NCBI GenBank assembly: GCA_008933615.1
Contig: WBUR01000039.1
Location: 1-32,082, forward strand
Origin: a bacterium
Lineage (GTDB): Bacteria > CLD3 > SB21
Length of the DNA: 32,082 nucleotides
Direction of reading: 5' to 3'
Shown: in pieces, positions 9,584 through 17,632 of the stretch
Numbering within the stretch: the first letter of the stretch is position 1
Layout: each line of letters opens with the position of its first letter
Position numbers and translations under genes: made by a program
Notes under the pieces: model-generated
What the model saw: the letters and a program-made list of their open reading frames with translations, nothing else
What the model was told of the DNA's origin: nothing
The model's database searches: none

Positions 9584-10720
9584 TTAGTAAATGGGATGTA
9601 TATTCAGGTTGAGTCCGGCAAATTTTTCCTCAATCATTTTATGGTATTTTTTGTTTACAGCTAAAAGAAGTAATTCGACCTCATTCTCACGCAGCCATTC
9701 GGAATGGTGTATGGGGATACCGTGTTTTAAATCACCGTCTTTTTTGGTGTCATCTATACAGGCAATAATATGCTGTTTCCCAAGAGCAGTATAGGCCATA
9801 AACAATGTAAAGATTTCGCTAGCACCGAAAACTGCGATCTTTCTTAGAATTTGCTTACCTATCCAAATGTCAAAATTAGAAAATTTTGATTTCCAAAATT
9901 CTAAATTTCTCAACATAATTTCTTTATCGTTTGCAGTCGATATAGCATTGATAACTTTCTTCTCGCACACAAATAGTCCAAATCCATGATTTATCTTATG
10001 ATTATCGTCGACATGAATGACATCTAAGCCGTACTTATTTAATAGGTCTTTGAATTGAGCCGTTGTAAAATGCCAAACATGATCTGCAAACAAGAAATCA
10101 TAAGCCAGATTATTCTGTACTGGCACGGATAGAATTATTCGTCCATTTTCAGTTAAGGAATTAATAAGAATAGTTAACAAATTGCCAATATCTTCAATAT
10201 GTTCCATTACCCCCAGTAATACGAAAACATCTGATTTTGGTAATTCTTCTTCTTTAAAGATTAGTTTTTGTGAAATCTTTAGGCCTCTTCTTTTTCCTAA
10301 ATTAGCAGCCTTGTGACTGCCGTCAAATCCGATTATTTTTCTGTCTGGGTTTTCAACTGCTATCTTTTCCAATACACGACCTTCTCCGCAGCCTACCTCA
10401 ACTAATGATTCAAAAGTGTTTGGAAAGTATGGACGTATCCATTCAAAGTAAACCTGAGATCGTGAAATAGGACCTGATTCCGTATAAAAGATATGCTCGT
10501 CGGATTCGGATGTATTTAATTCATATTCAGTTCCGTATATAGCATAAAGTTCTTCGTTACTAAAAGTATGCGCGTTTGCCACAATGCCAGATTTCAAAAA
10601 AATGATTTTATGTAATTTCCCTGGAATAATCCTTTGATCACTCGTCATAACTCTATCTTCTGATGACTTGTAATATGTTGTAAAATCAGATGAACCGGTC
10701 AAAGGGCAGATTCGCATCAT
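9584..10720 (-). CDS. SAM-dependent methyltransferase with C-methyltransferase-like C-terminal domain
   Basis: 378 residues. A short N-terminal segment (ICPLTGSSDF) resembles a worn-down zinc-finger lead-in. A class I SAM-binding domain follows at about residues 100-230 with LVEVGCGEGRVLEKIA (motif I) and FVLLGVMEHIEDI (motif IV). From about residue 285 there is a second Rossmann-like part, KIAVFGASEIFTLFMAY..IIACIDD, as in sugar C-methyltransferases of the NovU/TylC3 type. It probably methylates a nucleotide-linked keto-sugar made for this locus. Its ATG overlaps the WbqC stop codon (ATGA), so the two are translationally coupled. The substrate is inferred only. Confidence 0.75.
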   Translation of the reverse strand: MMRICPLTGSSDFTTYYKSSEDRVMTSDQRIIPGKLHKIIFLKSGIVANAHTFSNEELYAIYGTEYELNTSESDEHIFYTESGPISRSQVYFEWIRPYFPNTFESLVEVGCGEGRVLEKIAVENPDRKIIGFDGSHKAANLGKRRGLKISQKLIFKEEELPKSDVFVLLGVMEHIEDIGNLLTILINSLTENGRIILSVPVQNNLAYDFLFADHVWHFTTAQFKDLLNKYGLDVIHVDDNHKINHGFGLFVCEKKVINAISTANDKEIMLRNLEFWKSKFSNFDIWIGKQILRKIAVFGASEIFTLFMAYTALGKQHIIACIDDTKKDGDLKHGIPIHHSEWLRENEVELLLLAVNKKYHKMIEEKFAGLNLNIHPIY

Positions 10721-11433
10721 AATTCTTTCTTGATATGTTCAGGGAGGGGACTACTCATCAGTATATTTTTCGATTCTTTACCGCAATTCATCATAACGTC
10801 GATGACTGACATATAGGGAACAAAATCACCCCATAATTGACGGTAGGAGGATTGTATGTAGTCCTGAAAAATTACGGTAATCCCGTTTTGTTTAAACAAT
10901 TCAATGTCAATAAAACTTTGCGCCGATTTACCATCATAAAGCAAATCAACTCCCGTAAAATGGGTGCAAATTTCAACGATCCTCGAATTTCTTTCCGTTG
11001 CTTTTTTAGGTATATTCGAAGCGTAGGAAATTGGAGTATTAATTCCAATGTAGTTGCAAATAGCGCTGTTGAGTCTGTAGTTTAGGTCAACAAGCTTCTC
11101 ATATTTGCCGAATACGATCGGTTTGATAATACCCATAATTTCTTCGAAAAAGGGAGCCTTCTTGTACCATTCCGTTATCTTATTTATTAAATCATCTTCC
11201 CATTTGCTATTGTAAGAGATCAAAGCCTCATGGATCAAAGTACTTCTTGACGCGTTTCCTACCGGAACATGTATGGGTTTAACCCCATAGGGAGACTTCA
11301 ACTGATTATTATTACGCCAGTCTTTTTTTGTGTATTGAACATCATCTAAATAAACAAAAATATCGGCAACAGCCATTTGCTCAAAGTATCCGAGCCAAGG
11401 TACGAAACAAGGTTGTATGATAGAAATAATCAT
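10717..11433 (-). CDS. WbqC-family protein
   Basis: 238 residues opening IISIIQPCFVPWLGYFEQMAVADIF and continuing FLDDVQYTKKDWRNNNQ (seen as VYLDDVQYTKKDW). This is the defining pattern of the WbqC family, with conserved QP, PW.GYF and LDDVQY. These proteins occur in O-antigen and capsule loci next to aminotransferases and methyltransferases. A role in modifying the amino group of a sugar nucleotide has been suggested, but the reaction is, as far as I know, not settled. Here it lies directly between a DegT aminotransferase (one base gap) and a methyltransferase (4-nt overlap), which fits a tailoring step on an amino sugar. Confidence 0.85.
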   Translation of the reverse strand: MIISIIQPCFVPWLGYFEQMAVADIFVYLDDVQYTKKDWRNNNQLKSPYGVKPIHVPVGNASRSTLIHEALISYNSKWEDDLINKITEWYKKAPFFEEIMGIIKPIVFGKYEKLVDLNYRLNSAICNYIGINTPISYASNIPKKATERNSRIVEICTHFTGVDLLYDGKSAQSFIDIELFKQNGITVIFQDYIQSSYRQLWGDFVPYMSVIDVMMNCGKESKNILMSSPLPEHIKKEL

Positions 11434-11434
11434 T

Positions 11435-12469
11435 TTAAAGTCCGTTTATAATATCAATTGTTTTTGAAATATCAGATTCAGTAACCCTGTGGTCCACGAA
11501 GAGATTGACCACTTTATCTCTGAAGCGGTAACTTCCATGATATTTCTTTTTGTCGACATTTTCTTCAAACAATTCGGCAATCGGCGGATACCATGTGCTC
11601 ACGAGAAGGTTGTTTTCTCTCAGTTTGCCAATAAGATCTTGGCGTTCCGGAGAGTCTACTAATAAATTATAACGCCAATAAATTTGCCCCTCTTTGTGAT
11701 CAATGTGTCGGACCTTGTTAGATCGAATCTTGGTTCGGTAGATCGAAGCTTTTTTTGCACGTAATTCGACGTTTTGCTCAAGCGTTTGCATACGCGCTAC
11801 AATCTCTTTTTTTGCCTGCGCGTCTATTTTATAGAGCAAAAAATCGGAGTAGTTTTCATACAATGGAACGTATGTTGAAGGAGCCGGGTGCTCTTTATTT
11901 AAACGAATATCTCTCAGTTGTTTTTGAAATTCACTGTCTTTTGATCTATGTATTTCGGAATATGTTTCAAGAGAGTCTGTAAGATGCTCCACTTTTTTTT
12001 TTAAGTTTTTATCTTTTACAAACGCAGCTCCTCCGAAACCATGCTCTATAATCTTCGCATATCCGAAACTAAAAATTGAGGCGTCGCCCCATGATCCTAG
12101 AGGCTTATCATAAAATTTTCCACCCAAGGAATTACAAACGTCTTCGACCATAAATAAATTATTTTTGACAGCCCATGCGCTGATTTTGTCGATGTCTAAT
12201 GGCAAACCAAAATTATGAACGGCCAGCAACACGGATTCATTGCCTGTAAAAGCGTCTTTTATATTTTCAAGCTTGGCAATTCCATCAAACTCATTCACAT
12301 CGTATAAAACAGGAACCATATCGGCTTTTTTAACAATCGGATAAACAATTTCGCAGATATTAACCGGCAGTAAAACTTTTGCATCGGGTCTGTTTAAGCT
12401 TTTAAGAATACTCCACAAGGCCGTGGAACCCCTGCCTGTAAAGATAAAATCAGCAATATCAATTTTCAT
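11435..12469 (-). CDS. DegT/DnrJ/EryC1-like aminotransferase (divergent)
   Basis: 344 residues from the ATG at 12469 (MKIDIADFIFTGRGSTALW). The frame continues to a GTG at 12478, but the ATG gives a conventional N-terminus and an 11-nt overlap with the GT2 gene. The fold-type-I PLP pattern is clear: LLPVNICEIVYPIV, VEDVCNSLGGKF (cofactor loop) and FSFGYAKIIEHGFGG with the Schiff-base lysine at K139. It is more distant from characterised sugar aminotransferases than the WecE protein. The usual GGEGG after the lysine is HGFGG. It probably aminates a keto-sugar or acts on an amino-acid-like substrate for the glycan. Neighbouring genes (WbqC, ATP-grasp, PHP) suggest an unusual side group. Confidence 0.78.
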   Translation of the reverse strand: MKIDIADFIFTGRGSTALWSILKSLNRPDAKVLLPVNICEIVYPIVKKADMVPVLYDVNEFDGIAKLENIKDAFTGNESVLLAVHNFGLPLDIDKISAWAVKNNLFMVEDVCNSLGGKFYDKPLGSWGDASIFSFGYAKIIEHGFGGAAFVKDKNLKKKVEHLTDSLETYSEIHRSKDSEFQKQLRDIRLNKEHPAPSTYVPLYENYSDFLLYKIDAQAKKEIVARMQTLEQNVELRAKKASIYRTKIRSNKVRHIDHKEGQIYWRYNLLVDSPERQDLIGKLRENNLLVSTWYPPIAELFEENVDKKKYHGSYRFRDKVVNLFVDHRVTESDISKTIDIINGL

Positions 12470-13391
12470 ATTCCACACGCTGATTATATGCTCTTCGGAA
12501 GTCGAGATTCTTGTTTATTCTTTCCAACTTAAAAACAACCATCGCGAGGAGCATGAATTGAATGCCGACGATAGCTAGAACAGAAGAAAATATTAGAAGA
12601 TTCGTCGGTAATATAGAGTGTTCGACAATTCCCCAGACGATTATTCCTAAAACAGATGCAGAGCCAAGAAATGAAAATAAGATGCCTAACGATATTAGCA
12701 ACACAAGAGTTGTTCCTCCCGTACTAAAGTTTAGTAAAGCTAACGCAATGGCATAAATCAAGTCACTGATTTTGTAGTGGCTTTTTCTGGTCTGGGTGCT
12801 ATTATATTCAACCGAATATTCCAGTATTGTGAAATTGAGATTCATCATGAGGATGGGTAGATTTTGAACCAAGATATCTTGGGCGAGTATCCTGTCAAGC
12901 GCTTTTCTTTTTAGAAGTTTAAATGTTGACCCGATATCTTTAAGTTTTGTTCCGCCGATTTTTTGAAGTAATAGTGAAATTATTTTTGAGCCGATCCTTC
13001 TGGAAAAACTTGCCGACCTTGTGATTCTGGAAGCGCTGATAATGTCCCATGTTTTATCTTCTTTGCCGTATTCAAAAAATTCTGTCATTCTCTCGGGATC
13101 GACCTGCAGATCCGAATCCATCATATATACATAGTCACCTGTCGTGTGTTTTAGAGCTATGGATGTTGCAATATGTTGCCCTGAGTTCTTGTTGAGGTGT
13201 ATTAATTTAATAAAAGGATATTGAGGCAATAACTCTTTGATTTTAGCAAGCGTATTATCGGGACTGCAGTCATCAACAAGAACTATTTCAATGTCTTCTG
13301 AAATGGACTTTAACGCCGTAACAGCGCGACGGATAAATTCCTGAATTTTCATGCCCTCATTATATACCGGGGATGCTAAAGAGACTTTCAT
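12459..13391 (-). CDS. GT2 glycosyltransferase with two C-terminal TM segments (polyprenyl-P type)
   Basis: 310 residues. The GT-A domain has MKVSLASPVYNEG, VLVDDCSPDNT, LNKNSGQHIATSIAL and the DXD-bearing YMMDSDLQVDPE. After about residue 225 come two hydrophobic helices (LLISLGILFSFLGSASVLGIIV and LLIFSSVLAIVGIQFMLLAMV). This is the GtrB/DPM1/ArnC plan. The enzyme should load a sugar onto undecaprenyl phosphate for later use by a GT-C transferase, and two GT-C-like proteins occur in the same operon. It starts at ATG 13391 nine bases after the ATP-grasp gene and overlaps the aminotransferase gene downstream. Confidence 0.87.
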   Translation of the reverse strand: MKVSLASPVYNEGMKIQEFIRRAVTALKSISEDIEIVLVDDCSPDNTLAKIKELLPQYPFIKLIHLNKNSGQHIATSIALKHTTGDYVYMMDSDLQVDPERMTEFFEYGKEDKTWDIISASRITRSASFSRRIGSKIISLLLQKIGGTKLKDIGSTFKLLKRKALDRILAQDILVQNLPILMMNLNFTILEYSVEYNSTQTRKSHYKISDLIYAIALALLNFSTGGTTLVLLISLGILFSFLGSASVLGIIVWGIVEHSILPTNLLIFSSVLAIVGIQFMLLAMVVFKLERINKNLDFRRAYNQRVEYEN

Positions 13392-13400
13392 TATTTAAAA

Positions 13401-14366
13401 TTAGTTAAAGTGATATTGCTCTTCCATAAATCTCAAAACAAATCCATGATTGATAACAGGCTGAGTAATTTCTTTACCAAAAATTACCTCATTGATCCAC
13501 ATTTCTACGTCATTAAATCCAAAATTTGCTCTAATCCCCGTTGTTCCTGAAAACCGCGGGTTAATCTCCAATATTTTAGGGCCGTCTTTCGTTACTCTAA
13601 ATTGGATATTATTCGAACCCTTCAAGTTTGTGTTTAATATGACATGTTTACAAAATTTATCCAGTTCAGGATTATTCACTGTTTCAGCGGTATTGGTCAT
13701 ACCGAATTTCAACTTTCTTTTCATAACGATGGTTAGAACCTCATTCACAGAGGTTCTGTAGGTTCCTGCTGTATATTCCTCATCATCCGGAATCAGGTAT
13801 TCCTGAATTATCGGATCAGGAACTATGGGTTGATACTTTACAACTTCTTCAAAGGAACTGACTTTGAAAATGGTTCGTGAACCGCCACCCTGCCTAGGTT
13901 TTATAAGCATAGGATAGGGAAGCGCAGTTATTTCGTTTTTCAATTCGCTCAAATTATCGGCCAGGAAAGTTTTTGGAGTCGGTAGTTTGTGATTTTCATA
14001 CCATTGATAGGCAAGCCATTTATCATTAAATCTAATAATTTCTTCATACTCGTTTATAAAAATATTGCATGCAAACTCGTTCTTAAAACTATTTTGATGT
14101 TTTGAAAGAATGAAAAATTCGAGATCCGCGGTGGGTATAACGATGTTGATTCTTTCATCTTTTACGATCCGTTTCAACGACTCAATATAATTTGCTTCGT
14201 CCTTTGCTAGGGGGACTGTATAGAATTTGTTACACCAATATTTCCCGACTACTTCGTTGTATATATCACATCCGATAAGCCGATAGGGTTGCTGCATCAG
14301 TTTTATTGCTTTGATAATAGTGAACGCAAGTTCAGAACCCACTGCTGTTACCAGTATATTTATCAT
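13401..14366 (-). CDS. ATP-grasp ligase (CarB-like)
   Basis: 321 residues. The N-terminus INILVTAVGSELAFTIIKAI is a pre-ATP-grasp Rossmann domain as in CarB-like enzymes. The ATP-grasp core follows with YPMLIKPRQGGGSRTIFKVSS, VPDPIIQEYLIPDDEEYTAGTY (ATP/metal loop) and PKILEINPRFSGTTGIRANFG, which supplies the metal-binding E-x-N. These proteins activate a carboxylate by phosphorylation and join it to an amine or thiol. In a glycan locus it could couple an amino acid or other acid to an amino sugar. The start ATG overlaps the PHP stop by 4 nt (ATGA), so the two are made together. Substrate unknown. Confidence 0.82.
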   Translation of the reverse strand: MINILVTAVGSELAFTIIKAIKLMQQPYRLIGCDIYNEVVGKYWCNKFYTVPLAKDEANYIESLKRIVKDERINIVIPTADLEFFILSKHQNSFKNEFACNIFINEYEEIIRFNDKWLAYQWYENHKLPTPKTFLADNLSELKNEITALPYPMLIKPRQGGGSRTIFKVSSFEEVVKYQPIVPDPIIQEYLIPDDEEYTAGTYRTSVNEVLTIVMKRKLKFGMTNTAETVNNPELDKFCKHVILNTNLKGSNNIQFRVTKDGPKILEINPRFSGTTGIRANFGFNDVEMWINEVIFGKEITQPVINHGFVLRFMEEQYHFN

Positions 14367-15100
14367 ACCTTTAAAGTCTTTTCAAGTTCACGAGCAATTA
14401 GACCGATATCTCCAAATCCATGCGCATTGCTGCCAAGCGCGATCATAGCGTTTTCTTCGGCGCATATTTCCAGAAAATGAATCAAAGGTTTATGGTAGAC
14501 AGGGTTTATTTCCACCGCAACATTATTTTTTGTTGCCTCCTTGATTATTTCTCTTGTGAGATGAATCGGAAACGGAGTACAATACTTACTGCAAGTTGCT
14601 CCGATATGGGCGATGGCATCTATCTCGGTACTTGCAGCCAATCCCATTAGCGTTCTATATTCCAAATCAATAGCTTCGTTTTTTGACAAATCGGCAATTT
14701 TCCTAGTTTCAAGTCCCGGGTAACGGTGAGCCGCACCAAGAACAAACTCTGCTTTTTCGACCATTTGATCCGTTAATTCAACTTGTCCCTCAAATGATAC
14801 TGCGTTGGCTTCGAGTCCAATAAAGGCTTTAATTTTATCCTGATACGTGACTCGAAAGTTCACTATTTCATGAACGTAACTCTGAAACCAGTGAGGATTA
14901 ATGGAGCGCCATGGTTCTGTGTGTTCTGTAAATATGATCACTTCAAGCTCTTCTTCTATTGCTTTTTCAAAGACCTGTTGAACGCTCGCTTTCCCGTCGG
15001 TATAATTCGTATGTATGTGAAAATCCCATTTTGGAACTCTCTTATGGTTCAAAAGGTCTGAGGCAGATATTAAATAAGCCTTATCAAATTTGGTTCGCAT
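14363..15100 (-). CDS. PHP-domain phosphoesterase-like protein
   Basis: 245 residues. PHP metal-site motifs can be followed in order: DFHIHTNYTDG (motif I, near residue 26), FTEHTEP (motif II), EIDAIAHIG (motif III region), VAVEINP and GSNAHGFGDIG (motif IV). In most PHP proteins motif IV is SDAH, whereas here Asp is replaced by Asn. Families with this fold include histidinol phosphatase (HisK) and 3',5'-nucleotide phosphatases. The protein may remove a phosphate from a glycan precursor, or may have altered metal binding. It overlaps the ATP-grasp gene by 4 nt and follows the acyltransferase gene by nine bases. Confidence 0.8.
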   Translation of the reverse strand: MRTKFDKAYLISASDLLNHKRVPKWDFHIHTNYTDGKASVQQVFEKAIEEELEVIIFTEHTEPWRSINPHWFQSYVHEIVNFRVTYQDKIKAFIGLEANAVSFEGQVELTDQMVEKAEFVLGAAHRYPGLETRKIADLSKNEAIDLEYRTLMGLAASTEIDAIAHIGATCSKYCTPFPIHLTREIIKEATKNNVAVEINPVYHKPLIHFLEICAEENAMIALGSNAHGFGDIGLIARELEKTLKV

Positions 15101-15109
15101 GGTCTTGTC

Positions 15110-15661
15110 TTATTCATGAACATTGTAATAAGTCCAGGGATCAATAAGTTGATTCAGATTGACGTGATTAGCTAGTCCAATATGACACCCTTCGCCAAGC
15201 ACGGCACTATTGCCGATTACTGACCCTGCGCCTATGAGACAAAACGGATTTATGACTACATCTTGATTAATATTTACATGGCTTAGCACACAAGAACCCT
15301 GTTTTATTATGCTTCCACTTAGAACGGAAGAATTGGGGCCGATGATCACGCCATTTTCAATTGTACAATATTTTGAGCGTATCACACTTTTATGAACCAA
15401 TGAAGGGAAATGGAATCCTTGCGCCGATTTTTCTTCAAAGATCAACTTTCTGTATTTAGGGTCACCAATGCCGATTACCAGATTTGTTGTTTTTTTTACG
15501 TCAATGTCTGTTATTTGCCCAAGGATACTATAACCGAGAACATCCTTCGAGTTAGGATAGCCGTCGTCAAAAAAGCCGGCTATCTTGAATTCATCAAGTG
15601 ACTCTATTATGTCAATAATCAACCTTGCGAGCGTACCCCCTCCAAGAACATAAACATTCAT
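15110..15661 (-). CDS. NeuD/PglD-type sugar acyltransferase (left-handed beta helix)
   Basis: 183 residues. The N-terminal part is a small Rossmann domain (MNVYVLGGGTLARLIIDII, FFDDGY, VIGIGDPKYR) that binds the UDP- or dTDP-sugar in the PglD/NeuD family. From about residue 95 there are repeated hexapeptide units (VIIGPNSSVLSGSIIKQGS, VVINPFCLIGAGSVIG) forming the acyl-CoA-binding beta helix. The usual catalytic His in the NHD run appears as NQD in VNINQDVVI, although another His lies five residues earlier (LSHVNI). It is slightly shorter than typical family members (about 200-215). Given the WecE enzyme nearby, N-acylation of a 4-amino sugar is the likeliest job. Sixteen bases separate it from the next GT4 gene. 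Confidence 0.8.
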   Translation of the reverse strand: MNVYVLGGGTLARLIIDIIESLDEFKIAGFFDDGYPNSKDVLGYSILGQITDIDVKKTTNLVIGIGDPKYRKLIFEEKSAQGFHFPSLVHKSVIRSKYCTIENGVIIGPNSSVLSGSIIKQGSCVLSHVNINQDVVINPFCLIGAGSVIGNSAVLGEGCHIGLANHVNLNQLIDPWTYYNVHE

Positions 15662-15676
15662 TATTGTATTTTATTC

Positions 15677-16837
15677 TTAATTTTGAATTAGTTTAGCTAG
15701 GTGACTATTCATTACATCTATGAGTTTGTAAGTGATCTCTTCAATCGAAAAATTATCAACTCCAAATTTTCGCGCATTATCGCTCATACTTTTCCAATAA
15801 TCCACATTCTCAACTATTTTTTCCAGTTCATTTTTCATTGCAGTTATCGATTCCACCTTTGCGCCTAATCCATATTTCTCAATCACTCCATCCGGATCCG
15901 AATGCAGGCTCAGCGTTACCGTCCCCGCCAGCCATGCCTGAACGAATGCATTGGGGAGACCTTCATATCCATTGTCCGTTGTATTAACCAGAACATGCGC
16001 TTTGGATATCAGAGCTTGACTTTCATGAAAAGGAACTGCGCCCAGATATTTTAAGTTATTCATATGCTGCATTTTCTGCAAAAGAAATGATTTTAATCTC
16101 GAGTCAACAAACTGGCCCGCCATCCAGAATTCACACTCCAAATTCCGACAAGATTCGGCTAGTTCGATAAATAGCTCCGGTCTTTTTACTGCCTTTATGC
16201 TCCCGATCCACAGTATTTTTAGCGGAGCACTACGTTCCACAGGTTCCGGGACGGGGTGGCCCGATTTAATAACCACAGAATCTAAACCAAACGTTTCTTT
16301 CAGCCTGTTTTTTTGATACTCCGTTTGAACGATAATGCGTGAAGCGTTTTCTATTCCATATTCACAGATCACATCATTGATTTTTGCTTCACACCATAAT
16401 ACAGTTTTTTTTATAAACGGTCGGTTTTTCTTTCGAAGCTGTCGTTGATATTTTCCTCTTTCAACCCCGCTCTCTCCGGCGCTTGCCCAGGCAAATGTTT
16501 TGTGATTCTTTTTGCAATAACGGGCAACAAATCCGGTAAGTATATCACGCCCTCGTTGATAATGATAGTCTGCATTGATGGCCGTCAGCACTTTCCTTAT
16601 CTTACGATACTGCAAAAGCGGAAGAAACGGGCGATGCCGTATCCAGTGCACGGTCATGCCTTCATACGATTCGAAAAAATTATCTTTTCCTTCCTTGCTG
16701 TAGGCTATGTAATGGACGTCCCAGCCGCGTTTTTTCAACTCGCTGCCGATTAAATAAGTCTGCACCATCGGCCCGGTGATAGTTGCTTTTTTATCTGAAA
16801 TAAAGAAATCCGAAACAAAACAGATTGTCCTGCTCAT
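15677..16837 (-). CDS. GT4-type glycosyltransferase (paralogue of the one at 3469)
   Basis: 386 residues with a GT-B layout. The N-terminal part has MVQTYLIGSELKKRGWDVHYIA and YHYQRGRDILTGFVARYC. The donor-binding half has ILWIGSIKAVKRPELFIELA, DNGYEGLPNAFVQAWLAG and SDPDGVIEKYGLG. It shares its anchor phrases with the GT4 at 3469-4641 over the whole length, so one is likely a duplicate of the other that took on a different linkage. The ATG overlaps the preceding methyltransferase stop by 4 nt (ATGA), showing coupled translation. Confidence 0.88.
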   Translation of the reverse strand: MSRTICFVSDFFISDKKATITGPMVQTYLIGSELKKRGWDVHYIAYSKEGKDNFFESYEGMTVHWIRHRPFLPLLQYRKIRKVLTAINADYHYQRGRDILTGFVARYCKKNHKTFAWASAGESGVERGKYQRQLRKKNRPFIKKTVLWCEAKINDVICEYGIENASRIIVQTEYQKNRLKETFGLDSVVIKSGHPVPEPVERSAPLKILWIGSIKAVKRPELFIELAESCRNLECEFWMAGQFVDSRLKSFLLQKMQHMNNLKYLGAVPFHESQALISKAHVLVNTTDNGYEGLPNAFVQAWLAGTVTLSLHSDPDGVIEKYGLGAKVESITAMKNELEKIVENVDYWKSMSDNARKFGVDNFSIEEITYKLIDVMNSHLAKLIQN

Positions 16838-17520
16838 TTTTTCACCGCCAGGATATAGAATTTTCTTGCAAATAAACCATGTAGAAATTTTGGCAATCGA
16901 AAGTTAATCGTTTTATGAAAAAGTCCGGATGCTAAAATATTGAGCCCGAAGGTTGAGGTGCTTGGATTTCTGATTTTGATTATAAATCCGGAATCTACTA
17001 TAGTTTTCTCCAGTTGCTTACGATTGTAAAATCTGTAATGATAGCCTTCACCCACGATTTCATTTCCAAACAAAATACTCATCCGGTGCCAGAAAAAATA
17101 AGGATTAGGTGTGCTCAAAATCAAAAACCCGCCTCGCTTCAAAATTCGACATGTTTCAGAAAGCAGTAGTTCCGAATGATTGATATGTTCAATTACCTCC
17201 AGCATTACTGCGCCATCAAAGGCCTCATCGGCAAAATCGGGTAGAGGTTTATTCAGATCGCACGATTTAGCTTGAAATCCGTTTGAGATTGCGTTTTGTA
17301 CATTTTCAGGGTTAATGTCTATGAATGTCACAGAACAATTTTCCTTTTGCAGAAGTCTGGAAAATTCTCCGCGGCCTCCGCCAAACTCAATAACATTCCT
17401 GTTCGCAGGGTTCCAGCTCTTTAAAAGGTTTAGGGCGAAAGAGTATTGAGGGCGGTTAAAATTTTCAGATCGTAATTCAGAATATTGATTCACTATACGC
17501 TGTTGTTTGTTTTCGAGCAT
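16834..17520 (-). CDS. Class I SAM-dependent methyltransferase; first gene of the main glycan operon
   Basis: 228 residues. Motif I is VIEFGGGRGEFSRLLQ, followed by FIDINPENVQNA (acidic loop binding the SAM ribose), then GAVMLEVIEHINHSE and LKRGGFLILSTPNPYFF. This is the Methyltransf_11/UbiG-like pattern of O-methyltransferases seen in O-antigen loci, where they cap or decorate sugars. No Shine-Dalgarno sequence is visible; the leader before the ATG at 17520 is A-rich. A promoter about 30-65 bases upstream makes this the probable first gene of the leftward operon. The acceptor is unknown. Confidence 0.83.
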   Translation of the reverse strand: MLENKQQRIVNQYSELRSENFNRPQYSFALNLLKSWNPANRNVIEFGGGRGEFSRLLQKENCSVTFIDINPENVQNAISNGFQAKSCDLNKPLPDFADEAFDGAVMLEVIEHINHSELLLSETCRILKRGGFLILSTPNPYFFWHRMSILFGNEIVGEGYHYRFYNRKQLEKTIVDSGFIIKIRNPSTSTFGLNILASGLFHKTINFRLPKFLHGLFARKFYILAVKK

Positions 17521-17555
17521 TTTTTATATTTTTTGGTTGAGATGTTAGGACGATA

Positions 17556-17585
17556 ATTATGAATCTATTAACGCCGGCTTGACAA
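17556..17585 (-). promoter_or_regulatory. Sigma70-type promoter of the glycan operon
   Basis: On the minus strand TTGTCA (17585-17580, 5 of 6 matches to TTGACA) and CATAAT (17561-17556, 5 of 6 matches to TATAAT) are 18 bases apart. Transcription would begin near 17549, about 29 bases before the methyltransferase ATG. The tract at about 17590-17620, which includes the palindrome ATTTAATTAAAT, is almost pure A/T and lies where an UP element would be. Confidence 0.55.
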
Positions 17586-17632
17586 CACAGAAACACTATT
17601 TAATTAAATATAAATTTTCTTTTTACGGGCTG

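Noticed and set aside
16445-16753. A 102-codon plus-strand frame
   Set aside because: It is opposite the GT4 gene at 15677 and has no ribosome site or family pattern.
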